From positions 327,501-391,500 of the forward strand of contig JACVVK020000524.1 of NCBI GenBank assembly GCA_018292915.2: a stretch of 64,000 nt of DNA, written 5' to 3'. The stretch's first letter is position 1, and every line of letters begins with the position of its first letter. Shown in pieces: positions 23,201-37,200 of this stretch. The position numbers and the translations under genes are program-made. The DNA comes from Batillaria attramentaria. Taxonomy: Eukaryota > Mollusca > Gastropoda > Batillariidae. Below the pieces are notes generated by a model, which did not search any database, was not told where the DNA came from, and saw only the letters and a list, made by a program, of their open reading frames with translations.

Positions 23201-25823
23201 CCACAATTTCACGTGCAAGCATGCATGTAGAGTTGTTCAAATGCATGTACGTGTTCTGGCACAGAATGTTGAAGTGCCTCTTTAATAATCCAACTCTGAA
23301 ACAAATAAGTTCACTGAAGGTGAATCCATCAGAACATTGTGCAGAGAACTTTAACAACAGTCTATACACATGAAGGCAGACAGTGCTTGGAAGCCTTAGA
23401 TATATATATGTGCAGTCAAACATAGCTCTCAGTACACTTTGTGTTTTTAATGTGGCCTCGCACAATTTTTTTTTTTTTCTTGAAAATGCCTTTGTCAGCT
23501 CCATTATTGTCTGTAAATGCATGCCACAACTGTACTTGCCTGAAAATAATATATGCGTTACATGTAGGTGCTTAACCCAGCTGCTTGGATCAAAGTCCTG
23601 TGAATTGATCGCAACACACGTGCTCAGGTGAATCACAGGACAATACAGTACAATCACAACATGCTTGTTGATGCTCTTGTTGTGTAAAAGTGCTTTTGTC
23701 TCTGTTTTAGAAAAATTCTGACTATAATGACTGAAACATTTATCATCATCATCATTGTTGCAGAGACAGAAGGAGGAGAAGGCGGAGTGCACAACGTGTA
23801 TCCATGGCACTGCCTGGTCCCCTTCCTCACCAACACCACACCCACCGCCCCAACCCCGGCGCAGCAGGCCCCACCCCCTGCGGCCAGCCCAGCCCCCAAG
23901 TTCGAGCACACCTCACCTCGGGGCAGCCAGTCCGAGAGGCCGACAACTACTGCAGATCCAGGTAAAGTTTGGCAGACCTGCTGTATTCAGTTCGGTCTCA
24001 CCTGTCCATGTGGCGACGTGTAAGTTACGCCTGTGCTGTGACTGCGCCTGCAACCACCTGTTGATGGCAATGTCAAACGAGAACTCGGTTAATAACTGTT
24101 TTGTGTACAACAGCTGGTCATTGGCTTAGGGTAAATTTTGTATTCAACACTTGTTGGATTTAATTCTTACTCCTTCAACGCCCATTCATATTCAGATAAT
24201 ATAGTCCACAGTCTGTGCTAGTATGTTGGTTGACTTCAATTGACGTACATGTACAAAGAATTTTTTAAAAAAGAAAAAAATTTTGAAAGAAAAAATAAAC
24301 ACGGTCATAAAGAATAAGGCAATAAACAAACAAATTGTGACATTTTTGACCGAGTTTAATCATCATTTCAGGCCTGCGTGTGGAAGATGATAATTACGAC
24401 CCTGATGATGACGACGTTTTCGAGCCTGCCACGGAGACTCCGAAAAAGGTGGTTAAGGTGTCGACCAAGCGACGGTCTCAGTCGCTCAGTGCGCTCAAGG
24501 ACAAAGAGGAAAACAAGGCAATGAGAAAAGTATGACAATGGATGTTATTGTCTTATGTAGAGCCATACTTTTTTTGTTCTTGTAGATTTTCATCTTTCAG
24601 TCAGACAGTTTAGTATTTGAGTGGCTGAATTTATCACAAATGTCTGTCTCTGTCGCTGTCCCGCCCCCCCCCCCCTTCCCCCCCCCTCCTTTTTTTTCTG
24701 GATGAGGGATGCAAGAAATAATAATAATGAGTATTGTATAAGTGCGTAACCCAGTTTCGTGAATCGGCTAAAAAGCGTCACGAACTTAACCCAACACGCA
24801 CACTCACGGGAATCACACGCATTCTCTCACACACTGGACATAAACACATTACAATCACATGGTGCGAAGGGTCAGCTCAGCTGTTTAAATTTCAGAATTT
24901 CGGAATTGCATTTATTTTTCAAATTTGGTGGGCTGAACATTTCCAAAGCAGAGGGGGAGGAAGCCGGAGTACCCGGAGAAAACCCCCCCCGACAATCGGC
25001 CTGAATAAAAGGTGCCACATACCAGAAGGAAAGATTTTTGCCCTGAGTGGGACTCGAACCCCAGACCTCTCGCCTTGGTGACAAGTCTCTTGACCACAAG
25101 ACCATCGACCGCCCGGAAAGCGATCATTTTCAGTGCAGTGTGAGAGTGGAGGGTTTGGAGTGTAGCTGTACTGGGAATTTTTCATGTTTTGTTTTTTATT
25201 TGCAGCTTCAGGTCCCTGCTATAAATACACACACACACACACGTACACAAAAATACATTTATGCTTAATGGAGAGCTTGTTTATTATCACTGTTTTATTT
25301 CTGATTTCTAATTTTATTTCCGTCTTTTCCTCCATTCCTTAATTGTTCGTCAAATGTTGAGTGAGTGAGTTGTGGTTTTGTTTGTAGAAGGAGAAGGACC
25401 ACATCCGACGTCCCATGAACGCCTTCATGATATTCAGCAAGCGTCATCGCGCTATGGTGCATCAGCGGCATCCCAATCAGGACAACCGCACTGTCAGCAA
25501 AATTCTGGGCGAGTGGTGGTACGCCCTTGAGCCCAAGCAGAAACAGCTGTACTACGACTTGGCATCAAAGGTACTTCTTTTTTTTTTCAGTCTGTGTTTT
25601 CGCTGTTTGAATTTAAACTCTTTGCCACTTTGAGAAATGCTCCTCGTGTCTCCCTCCCTTTCTGTCTCTGTCCGTCTGTTGCTCTGTCTGTCTGTCTCTC
25701 TTTCACTCTCTCTCTCACATACACACACACAAGCACACACGCACACATACACACAGAGAATGTTCTCTGTCTGTCTCCCTCCCTTTCTGTCTCTGTCTGT
25801 CTGTTGCTCTGTCTGTCTGTGTG

Positions 25824-25858
<35 letters not shown>

Positions 25859-25939
25859 GAATGTTCTCTGTCTGTCTCGCTCCCTTTCTGTCTCTGTCCG
25901 TCTGTCGCTCGTTCTCTCTCTCTCTTGTTCTCGCACGCG

Positions 25940-26000
<61 letters not shown>

Positions 26001-28235
26001 ACGCACACACACAACAAACTGGTTTCTAGCTCAAAGTAGGCAGCAGTAGTACGTAAAATAGATCCACACTGTATGTTGACATCTGTTGCAATGTGTCCAG
26101 GTAAAAGAAGCCCATTTCAAGGCCCACCCAGACTGGAAGTGGTGCTCTAAAGATCGCAAGCGTTCTTCTACCATTGCTTCGACTCTCAAGCAGCAGCGCG
26201 ACAGCCGCCTCAGTTCCACGGATAACCCACTCGATTCAGACACACCAGGTACGAGCAGTTTTATTGCCTTTGGACATCCTCTGGACACATTTGCACAAAT
26301 TTAATGATCATATGGAGACAGTTGCCTTTAGCTTTCATTATTTTCAAAACAAAATTCCCAGGATCCCCTCTCAAGTACCAACCCTTGCGTGGTCATGTCA
26401 TTCCCTGTTACCTCACCAGGGGTAGGGTGTGTGGATGGACTAATTTTTTTCTCTTAAATTTATGAAACCATGTATTGGACATAAGAACAAAAAGAAATTG
26501 GCTCTTTGGTAAGGGAGACAATTGAAATTGTTTCCCTTCCTCTACCACCAAAAGTATGGAATGTTGAGGTTGCTGATAATCTACACTTTATTTCAGCACA
26601 TTTACATGACTTTCACCTTGTGGGGTGTGTGTATGTGTACGAGCATGCACATCCCAGCAAAGTCTGTTTGAATTTTAAAAATTTTAAATTTTAAAATACC
26701 AGAAATTAACATGTTGTGAACAAGAATATAATTCAACTGTTCACCGTGTTACCAGACAAACTGGACAGCCCTTCCCTCAAGCAGCACACCATTGACGACC
26801 CAGTGTTTGACGATCCTCTGCCGCTGTCAGGGATGCGGCCCCACAGTCTCTCTGCCTTTCCACGCGAAGACGAGGGCAGTGCATTCGTACCCACCAAGGC
26901 GTTCCTCAAACGGGAGAGTGCCACCAGCTTGTCACAGGTATGGCTGTAGTTTGTACTTTGTGTGTCTCTTGCTTTGAAAAGCTTGTTTTGGCAGTCCCAG
27001 TAGACTACCAGAAGATTGCGCCAGTCCTTGTTGTGTATTTATTTCATGTTATTTATGTATGTGACAATATAGATGTGTCGGTGTGTTGAGGGTGATTTGT
27101 GCTTGATAGTGTTTGAAACTGTTTATCTGTTTGTATTATTGTACCTCCCTCCCTCCCTCCCTCCCTCCAGTTTGCCGCAGTATAGTCTTTTTTTTTGCTT
27201 GGGCGGCTCTACTGCCCCTGCCTAGCTGCAAGACGGCCTCTGTTACTTGCACTGGGGAGCCGGGGTGGTCGAATGGTAGAGCGTTGGACTTCTAATGCTT
27301 GGGTCGTGAGTTCGATCCCAGCTGGGGCCAAATATTTGTGCTGGCTTTTTCATCGTTGCCCCCGTCTTTGATATCACCCTATGTGGTGGAAAAGGACGTT
27401 AAACCCCCAAACACCCACCCGCCCATCCTGTTACTTGCGCTAACACACTGTGAAGGGAACCAAAGTGCAATTAAAAAAAATCACACAGAGCACTTCCTAT
27501 TGTCACTTGACTACTTGGTGACCGGTGTAATCTAACTCGCGTCGCGCACCACTGACTGCCCTCCGACGGTAATTGGTAAGGGATTAGCTCAGCAAGCAGG
27601 GAGACTGTCAAAGTGCCAAGATGTTGGTGCTATAGCGGCCGTTTAAAAATGCATATGAGTACGCAGAGGTCCCTCGAAAATGTGTAGGACATTCTGAAAA
27701 TACTATATATACGCAAAAAAACCCCAACAACAACAACAACAAAAAGTGCAATAAACACGCCCCCTGAATAAAAGTCAAGCTTTTTATGCATGCTAATATG
27801 TTGCTTATTATTGATTTCGTTTTTATGATACATGTAATTCCTCATGTGTATTGGGAAGTGCCTCAAAATTATTTTATTTATTTACTCATTCATTTCTTGA
27901 TTTGTTCAGGCACTTGGAAGGGAGAGACTTGCCTCTGACAGCCTCCTACCCCCTCCGCCCTCCTCCCTCCCACCTGCAACACAGAGCTTGCCACCATCGG
28001 CATCGGGGCCGAGAGAGACGCAGGGATCATCGGGAGGCATTGTCAAACCTCAACCCCTAAGCCACCAGGCATACCGCACATCCAGGTCAAAGGGCGATGA
28101 AGATGATAGCGACGATGAAAAGATGGTCATCTGTGAGGAAGATGGTGAGAGGAATTTGGGTCTTTTTTTAAAGAGCGAAAAAGTGTCATTCCTGACAGAG
28201 GAGAATTACACTGTTGTCATGTACCCCCCATCCCC

Positions 28236-28266
<31 letters not shown>

Positions 28267-31200
28267 CACCACCACCAGGCAATTTTTTTTGTTAGCTTTT
28301 ATTTCACTTCTCGAGAGGGTCTGTTTTGTGGATGTCTGTAATACTTTTGATATCTTGCAGGTATGTTAACCATATCCAACGCTCAAAACAATGTGTCAAT
28401 CTGTCTGAGACAACATGAAACCGTTCATTGAGGCCAAGACGCATAGCACAAAACTTTTCCCTAAAACCTTCTGTGCATTGGAACTGAACCAATGAGACTT
28501 TCTTCAATTCATTGTAAGACACAGGTCTTTCTTGCGAAAGTGACTGCTAATTCTTAGCAAACACATAAGCAAACCTGTAAACTCTGCAAGATATTAATAC
28601 AAGAACCCAAAACCTACACTGTCATTCTTTGCTAGTGGTCACAAACTGGGGTAGCTACACTAGAACGTTGTTTACAGTACATATTTAGTCCAAACTTATT
28701 ACAAATTGACGTTTATGTCTTGATGAAACAATAAAGTAACAGCATGAGCAAGGACGGTTTGGAAATGCTTGTACAAAAAGAGAAATTGCAAAAGAAACGG
28801 TAAAAATGATGGTAAAAATGGCGTCAGAAAAGGGAACTCGACAACCTGCTATCCAAATCTGTCCCGTGTGAAGTCAGTTAACAAAGCTGACTCTAAATTT
28901 TGATCTCTACATCATAACAAGATGTTAAATTATGAAAAAAAGAACGGCTGAAGATACTTTTCTGTACTACTGTTTTAGAAATTGAAGGGAATGTTAACGG
29001 TAACCGCGTTACATGGCGTGTCACACTCGATGGTCATCGAAGTTGGCTGTCGAAAGCCCATTGTAAACTCGTTTCTGTACCTCAAACCTCAAATGTAGCA
29101 AGTTTACATCACAATGCGGATGTTTGCTGCAGTTTCAGCAGCACTTTTGCATTCCTGGTTTATTTAGATCGCATATTGTTCGCCGTGTCACAAGTGAAAC
29201 GTTAGTTACCTTCAAAGTTCAGAGATCGTGTCCGAACACAAGTTTCGAAAACAGCAGTTCAGAACACCGTATTTTTGTGTACCCGAGGTGATACTCGCTG
29301 ATTGATGACGTTTTACACATCAACAGCGAAATTTCGGCGTATCTGAGGCCGAAAACCGTTACGTGTCACGCCTTTCTTTCACCGGTAACGATGTGACCGG
29401 CGCGAAAGACGATCGCATGTTGCCGGTATTTTGGAGTGTCATCGGCTCTGTGAAGCGACTTTTTGCAATCGTCGGTGTTTCAAGGTAAGAAGAAATGTTT
29501 TAACTTAGTTTTTCACTCAATATTTTGGTGATATTTTGTATGAAATCACGCGCTACAGCTTAATTAACGATGTGGCAGTACCCATTCCTTCATGTCTCCT
29601 CCAGTGTCTTGACTTGAGAAGTGCATTTGAGCCTCTAGTGACCACAGGAGAGATATAACATAACCTCCGTGAGAGGTTTTGTACTGGAGGTGTCTCTGAA
29701 CAAATTCCCGGGATGGTCAATAATGGAACATTAGTAACTTCGTTTCACGGGACACCCATTTTCCACAGAAATCAATCCACAACCTGTGTCGCGGTAATGG
29801 TTGTTACCCAGTGCACCCTTTTTATAAGAAAAACATTGATTGCCTTATCAGTTGTGCAGTTTTTTGCTTTCTCTGCACTGCTATGTAGGTTTGCATCAAA
29901 ACAACTATTTGAAAATACATCTTGAAAGAGAAAATAAGGTTGAATATAGGTTCTTCGTTGCGGTGTTTCACTGGACAGGTTATTTGTGTGTCCCATGTAA
30001 TCATGTTACTGTTTCTGGTTTACCTACCTACAAGTAGCAATATGCATTTTTTAGTGTGTTGGCAGTTTTAAAATGTTTTCATAAACAAATGCACAGCTGT
30101 TTTTATTCTTATCACAAATGTAGACCCAAAAAAAGTTCTCAGCAGTGCTTTGTCTGCTTTTTTGTTTACTTCTTTTCTTTGTCCTAAATACATTTATATT
30201 GATACGAATCTAGTGTATATTCCTGCTGTTGTATTCTGTGTGTTGTAGGTTCTTGAGGTTGTGGATGCAGAAGGCGAGAGTGAATGTTTGCACTATCTTA
30301 AGGAGAAAGATGGGGTCTACATTTGGGCTGATCAGGCGTGGCATCCAAGTTCCAACCTCCATGATCCAGACAATAGTGGCACAACCATCGCTGACACCTG
30401 GCAGAAGACTCGCGTTTACCTTCAACTAGTGTAGGGGGGAGTATGTGTGGGCGAGCGCGTTCAGGAGAGTGACTGTGTCTCAAGCTGATGAGTGCACGTG
30501 TCACGTGTAACAAGGTCACCTTTTAAGAAAAACATCTGCTGGTGACTGTACATTTGCCTCCAGGGACAAGAGTATTGGTGACAGTGATGCTGTTCTGATG
30601 TGCTATATGTTAGGGAAATTGGGCAGAAATATATTGTTTTTGTTGTGCACTGTGAAAATTATCAGTATGCAGGTCACTCGCGTTACCGTGTCACATGAGT
30701 TGTGTTTTAATATTAAGTATTAGATATCAACCAAATTTTACCAAACTTGTTTTGGGTAGGTGATACAACACCCCTTGCATACACAAATAAAGATAAAGTA
30801 AATTCTGCAAAACAGTTCTGTGTTTTAGCCAAGTACGTGTCACAGTGTAACGCGAGTTACCTTTGGCAAGTGGAAACGTTTGACAGCTCACTGTATGGAA
30901 ACCAGTAAGGCTGCTGCTTCAATTTCAAAAAAATAATAAAGAGCAATGACACAAGTGTCAAACCAGAAGAAAAGAGCTTCCTGTGGTGTGTTTTATTTTT
31001 TTTGTTCTGTTCCCTGTTTTTGTGACCACTAGCAAAGAAGTACTGTACAGTAATTCGAACGTACTACTAGTACTACATATGTACGTTAAGTATGGGTGAA
31101 CAAATAGGTTAGAGACCGCATCCTAGCTGAAAGAAAACAGCAATTAAATGGAAATACAGTACAACTTCTTTTGGGCGACCACTCCATTGGACAGATACGA

Positions 31201-34167
31201 GCGGTCTTAAAAGACAGGTGGCCACCCAAAAGAAGAAGTGCAACCCAGGATCATCATAACATTGGTCTGCACAGGCAGGTGGTCTCTCAAAGGGATGGTC
31301 ACCCAAAAGAGGTTCTACTGTACTTGATTTCCAGCGCTGCAACCAGTTTGCTCCCCCAAGTCTCCGCCTCCTAAAAATCCTAAAACTCCGTACACAGTGC
31401 GACGAATGTTTTGATATGGTGTTTGTGTTCATTTTCTTTCAGACAACAACAGTGACACAGGGGGTATTGATCTGAACTGTAAAGAGCGTGTGTCGGACAG
31501 TGCGACGGACAGCGAAACTGAGGACAGTGTGCTGATTGAGAACAAGGCCTTTCCTCAACAGCGATTCTCTCCTGTCATGAAACAGGTGCAGTTAACTTTT
31601 AATGCTGACATCTCACTTTATACCTGTAGTCTAAACAGAACAGAACAGAATTGGATGTTGGCGTACGTACACAAATATCAATAGGATCAAAATATGCTTC
31701 AGAAAGGAGGAGAGGGCATGTAAGATGTTTTTTGAAGTGTAAGATATGTTCATCTTTGTCTCACTGTAAGATATGTTCATCTTTGTCTCACTGTAAGATA
31801 TGTTCATCTTTGTCTCACTGTAAGATATGTTCATCTTTGTCTCACTGTAAGATATGTTCATCTTTGTCTCACTGTAAGATATGTTCATCTTTGTCTCACT
31901 GTAAGATATGTTCATCTTTGTCTCACTGTAAGATATGTTCATCTTTGTCTCACTGTAAGATATGTTCATCTTTGTCTCACTGTAAGATATGTTCATCTTT
32001 GTCTCACTGTGCGTGTGTGCGTACATGTGTGTGTGTGTTCTTTTGGTTATTCTAATAAACTTTCAAAGCAGAGTGTAACACTACAGTATAACTAATTATC
32101 CAAAAGACAAATTTAATAAATTTCTTAACAAAAAATCCCATTATAAAAAGAAAACTAAAAATTACAGATTACTGTTAGTAGTGCAGTCTTCTTATTCGTC
32201 TGTCTGTTTCTAGGTTTCAGCGTCTGACATAGCCTACCGCCCACAGCCCATCAAACGCTTACCACAAGCTGTTATCGCCCACAATGCAGCTGCCTCGGAA
32301 AATAAATCCAACATGGCTGCCAACAAGGATGCAACAGACCCCATGGCACTGCCGCGACCTTCGAGTACGGGATCCAGTTTTCTGCCCATCGGGGCAGTGT
32401 TCCGCACCAAGCTGAAAGACCAGCACATGGGAGGGTCACAGGAGAACATCCGAGGTCAGAACGAGGAGAAGACGGAGTTTCGACAGACGTCTTTCTCCAC
32501 ATCCTCTGTGCCAGGTTCGGTTGCAGCTGCTGCTTCGATGCCTGCCTTGTTACCCCCATCGTCGGCGGGTAGCCGAGGGTGCGTGCAGCAGTCGCAGTTG
32601 AAGGTCGGACAGATGACGATTCACAACATTACCATGACGCAAGATCACCAGCAGCTTATCGTGTCCTCTGACACCCAGACGCAGCTTGGCCGCAACAACG
32701 CGAACGGACCAATTCTGGGCAAGATTTCTAAAGGTGGAGGACGTGCAAACTCTCAGAAACAACAACAACAACAACAACAACAGCAGCAGCTTCAACAACA
32801 ACAGCAACTCCAGCAGCAACAGCAACAACAGATACAGCAGCAGCAGCTGGCAGTGCAGCAGGGTCAACTTGTGGCCAAGCCGGTGTCGTCTGTGGTGCAG
32901 ATCGTTGCGGCCGCGCCCCAGCTCGTGGCAACGTGCGCCGGACAAATCTCTGGAACGGTGATGCCCACGTTCGCCACCACCACCAAACCCATCTCCACCC
33001 CGATCCCCATTGCGTCCAAGCCCGTCAACTCCTCCATCCAATCGGGCGTCGTCATTCCTGCCACCACGAAAGGCGGTCGGGCAGCCTCCATGAGCAGTAT
33101 CAGCATGCAACCGACGGCCATCTTGCCCAACACGCAGAATGTCGGAACCATCGTTCTCCAAGGCAACCAGTACAGCGGCATGACATTGCTCAATGCCTCC
33201 AACCTGTCTGCAGCGCAGGGTCAAAAAGTGACTGGCAACGGCAGCGTGCATACGACGGTGAATTCACAAGGCTTCATGACGACTTTCAGGAACATTGCAC
33301 CACCTCAGGGCAGTAACCAGCCTCAAAAAGTGAGTGTTTGGCATTTCATAGTGTCATAGTGAATAGTGTTAAGTTGGTGTGTTTCCTCCTCAGAAACGCA
33401 TTTTAAAAACATTTTTTGCTTTTGAAAACCTTTTGTCACTTCAAAACCGTTCCATTTGACCCCTTTTCTAAACTGGTCTTCTAAAACTAAAGATTTGGAC
33501 GCATCCTTGGAAGCACCTTTCTTTCTGCCATCCGTTCCAGTAGTGCATGCTGGAGGAGTCGCCCAACTTTTGCGTCAATATTTATTCAGTCTTTCTGCAA
33601 AATGCACCAAACTGCACAGATTTTTGTCTTCTTCTAAAGCTGTTCCTCCAAACAAAGATGTTTCGTCCTCTGAAGCACTTAAAATGATGCCAAAATGTCC
33701 TCCAAACAAAAATGTTTCGTCCTCTCAAGCATTTAAAATTGTACCACAATGCATCAAATTGCACAGAGTTTAGTCTAATTGGAAGGAAAAAAAAATCCAG
33801 GGAAGCACGCCCCTGGACACCCGTAGCATAACACTCACTAAATGCTGCACATTTCCCCTCCTTTTGGGTCATGGACCATTTTCAGCCCAATAAATAGGAA
33901 AATGTGACTTGTGATAGCACAGTTCGGAATCAAGGTGCATCAGTTCATCGTACATGTACTTGATGTCACAGGTGCAGGCGGTTGGAACGGCCCAGCCGAC
34001 CCAGCTCGTGACGAACCTGGTGCTGAAGGCCAACCCAAGTGCACAACAACAGCAGCCGCAGACGCCCACACAAACGCTGAGCATTGCCCCGTCGCAACAA
34101 CCCACTCATGTCAGATACATTCTGCCCTCTGTGCAGGTGTGTGTTGGATCTAGAGAGAGGGAGAGAT

Positions 34168-34218
<51 letters not shown>

Positions 34219-37200
34219 TATTTCTTATTTAATTGTAACTGTTTGCCGGTGATTAGTGGTTTTATGTTTAGTGTCCTTTGTCCACAGCGAGGTTGGTTTA
34301 AAAGATGAACAGCATGTCCAAATTTTGATGGGATTTGAACCCTCGGCCTGATCTTAAACACGATGCTTAGCCGTTTCAGCCACCCGCCTCACCCAGTGAA
34401 TAATAAATGATACTTCAGTTATTATAAGTGATCTATGGCCATTTGGTATAAGTGCCCAAGCGCTATAGATTTACTGACACTTAGGCCATTTTGCTTTATC
34501 TTGTACTTCTTGCTACAGGTCCAGGCCACACCTCAGGGCGATAAAGTGCAGAACGTACTCCAGATGGCACTGCCGGGAGGGGCAGTAACTCAGGCCAACA
34601 TCCTGGCCGTGGCCAGTAACCACAACGCCCAGCAGGGTGCGCTGTCGGGAAAGATACAGATACCTGCCAGTAATATCCGCAAGGTAAATAAACAGATAAA
34701 AAAAGAGATGTGTTTACGGATTGCGTTTGCATTTTCACACAAAAGGAAAAGCTGCCTTACTGAAGGTGTACGGTAATGTATAATACAGGCGAGTTCAGAT
34801 GCCAGCAGTTTTGTGTGCTAATGAAAATTTGACATCCCTGTGTTTCGTGTGTCCATGTAGTTTCATTTCTGTTGTCTGGTGTAGGTGCTGACCACACAGC
34901 AACCAGTTCAGTCACAGGCGGTCATCAACACCAGCAAGTCCCAGCAACCACAGCAGCAGCAGGCTGTTGCTATGGTTACACAGTTTGTTGCCATGCAACA
35001 GTCGCCAGCCGTGGTCGCTATGGCTCAGCCTCAGCAGGTTTGTGGCACCTGTGCACCTTTTACAATGAGAAATATCATTTCTGTTTAATGTTATAAAGTT
35101 AGGTAGTTAATTAAATGGACTGACACCTTTTGGTGAGGAAAAAAGGTTTGGGCTCCAAAATTTTTATGTTTTTTTTTTTAGGTTTTAGGAGGTAGCTTCT
35201 GTCATAGCATATATGCAGAGTCTTGTGTAACAAAATTTGTGTAACAAAATTTAACATGATGTATTTGCCATGGAATGAAATGCTTTTCAGTTCAGAATGA
35301 TGAAGTGCCTGCTGCCAAATACACTGAAATCTTGTATCTGGTACTCTTTCATATTGAGGAGCTGAAGAGCTGTGAAACGAAGTAAATTTGTGCCTCATTT
35401 TGCTACATGGTTGGCTGTGGCATCTTTAAAAAAGATATATATATATATATATATATGCAGTTGTCGGGAAGATGCCCTTTACCTTTTCCCTGTGTCTACC
35501 AGGTCCAGATAACGGGGTCGATCGCCCAGCCTGTCGTCTCACTGGCAGTGGGGCAGCCTCAGGCTCTTCCGTTACCCTCCCCGACTGTGCTGCATCAGCA
35601 GCAACCCACCGCCATCACCGCCCAACTCCAGCAACAACCAGCAACGATCACGGCGCAGCTGCAGCCCCACACGGCCACCATCACGGGCCAGATACAACAG
35701 CAACAGCAGCAACGTGTGATCCTGCCCAGCCCGAGGTAAAACTTCCTCTGTAGAGACAGTGATACTGTTGGTAATGGTCAGGAGTCTGAGTCGCGTATGA
35801 TACGGTAGTATTTGCCTAATTTCTGAGTGTGTATGTATGTAGGTGTGTATCGGATGTTGGTATGTATGTAGGTGTCAGTGCTTGTATGTATGTCTGACTG
35901 TATGTCTGACTACATGTATGTAATGTATGTATGTATGTATGTATATATGTACGCTTTTATTCGTATTTATTTAGTTGATTATTTATCTATTATTCATGTG
36001 TTTATTTATCACCTTTTTGTATACATTTGTACAGCGTCTAGAGCCCTGGCTTCGGAGATTGGGCACTATAAAAATCCTGATTATTATTATTATTATTTTC
36101 ACAGAGCAGGAATGTGTTTTACAGGGCTTAAAGTCTTTCACCTTTTGGCAGATTTCCGCCTTTGGCTTGAAAAACGAAAGTTTCCTCCCCCAAGAAAGTG
36201 TGTTACCTCCTCTGATGCACTTCAAATCATGCCAAAATGCACAAAATTGCACAAATTTTAGGCTAATTTAAAAAAAAAAAAAAATCCTAAGGAGCATGCC
36301 CGCGGACGCCCCCTACCATTATGGTTCATCTTTGCAGATGCACGCTCATGGCTCCGTCACTTCGTCACTAAATTATTCAATTTATTGCGGCACTGACACT
36401 TTCCTGCTTTTGGATCATGAACAATTTCATGCCCTAGTTTGATGAAAAGCCTTGCACTGACTCGCTGGTCACTGGGCGATACGGTGGCAGCTCCCAGTCA
36501 CCACACTGTACACTGACTCGCTGGTCACTGGGCGATACGGTGGCAGCTCCCAGTCACCACACTGTACAAGACTGGTTTAGCTACTGCTCCCGGAAGTCAC
36601 GCTTGACTTATTAATCCCAAATCTTGGGATTTTCCAGGCCATGTTAACTGAAAACTGTCTTTAAAATGTAATCAGCTTATTGTGTCTTTCTTTCCTGTTT
36701 TGCGCAGGTTTAATTTGATGTCTCAAGCTTCGGGTGCCACAGTTTCCATTACAACATCGCCGTCGCCTAACACCAAGATGGAGACGATACAGGGTGTTAC
36801 ACACTACGTCCCTCTTGTTCAAGGTGTGCACTTCTTGACAGTCGACATATCATCTGCAGTCTCAGTTATTTTTCTATAGTTTGTATTGGTACAAATCCGG
36901 AGCAAATTCTTGCGTCTGCTCATGAACATTGTGTTTCTAATTTTCCAGGCCATCAGGTTCTGATTCAGCCGCAGCAGGTTCGATCCCCTGCCTCGATGAG
37001 CCCTGCCCAGACACTGGCCTCCCCCATCCCGCAGCAACCACAACTTCAACAACCACATCAGCAGCAGCAGCAGCAACCCAATCTGGCACCCAAAATGCCG
37101 TCAGCCATGCAAAAAGCTCAGAGCCCTCCCCAGCAGCAGACACCAAGGGCCAGTCCCAAAGGGGGGTACCAAGGTAGGAATGTTGTCTTTATTTTACCCC

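Larger units (their letters stand above)
9212..23763 (+). other. cic intron 1 (14.5 kb): overview
   Basis: The donor GTGAGT at 9212 and acceptor TTGCAG at 23763 join in phase 1. Outside the elements listed separately I see no convincing coding exon on the + strand. Short-isoform (CIC-S) transcripts should start inside or near this intron by analogy with mammals. A CpG-containing stretch at about 21830-22620 with several ATTGG (inverted CCAAT) motifs is the best promoter-like region, but no matching first exon was found. 12650-12830 resembles 49950-50110 (dispersed repeat). C runs and CA tracts lie at 13170-13460, 18400-18620 and 21086-21112. Confidence 0.6.
28145..31442 (+). other. cic intron 7 (3.3 kb): overview
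   Basis: It holds a C run with CA repeat (about 28232-28266), a strong acceptor at 28978 followed by a 75-codon open frame, a CpG-containing exon-like block ending in donor GTAAGA near 29486, a coding-like terminal exon at 30249-30434 with AATAAA at about 30787, a repeated GTTAC/GTGTCAC motif, and a MITE at 31157-31320. Together these suggest a nested same-strand gene or an old inserted gene. Confidence 0.45.

Noticed and set aside
23181..23909. Minus-strand frame of 242 codons
   Set aside because: It overlaps cic exon 2 in antisense, has no recognisable domain and its composition looks like translated intron sequence.
25552..26049. Long frames of 100-150 codons on both strands
   Set aside because: Low-complexity CA/TCTG repeats; the true coding parts are the HMG exons on either side.
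31739..32008. CRISPR-like array
   Set aside because: Direct tandem repeats without spacers in a eukaryotic intron; the same applies to the 32-bp and other 27-bp arrays.
31631..32055. Open frames of about 130 codons on both strands
   Set aside because: Shadow of the perfect 27-bp minisatellite in cic intron 8.
32550..33251. Minus-strand frame of about 233 codons
   Set aside because: Antisense shadow of cic exon 9; leucine runs mirror the polyglutamine tract.
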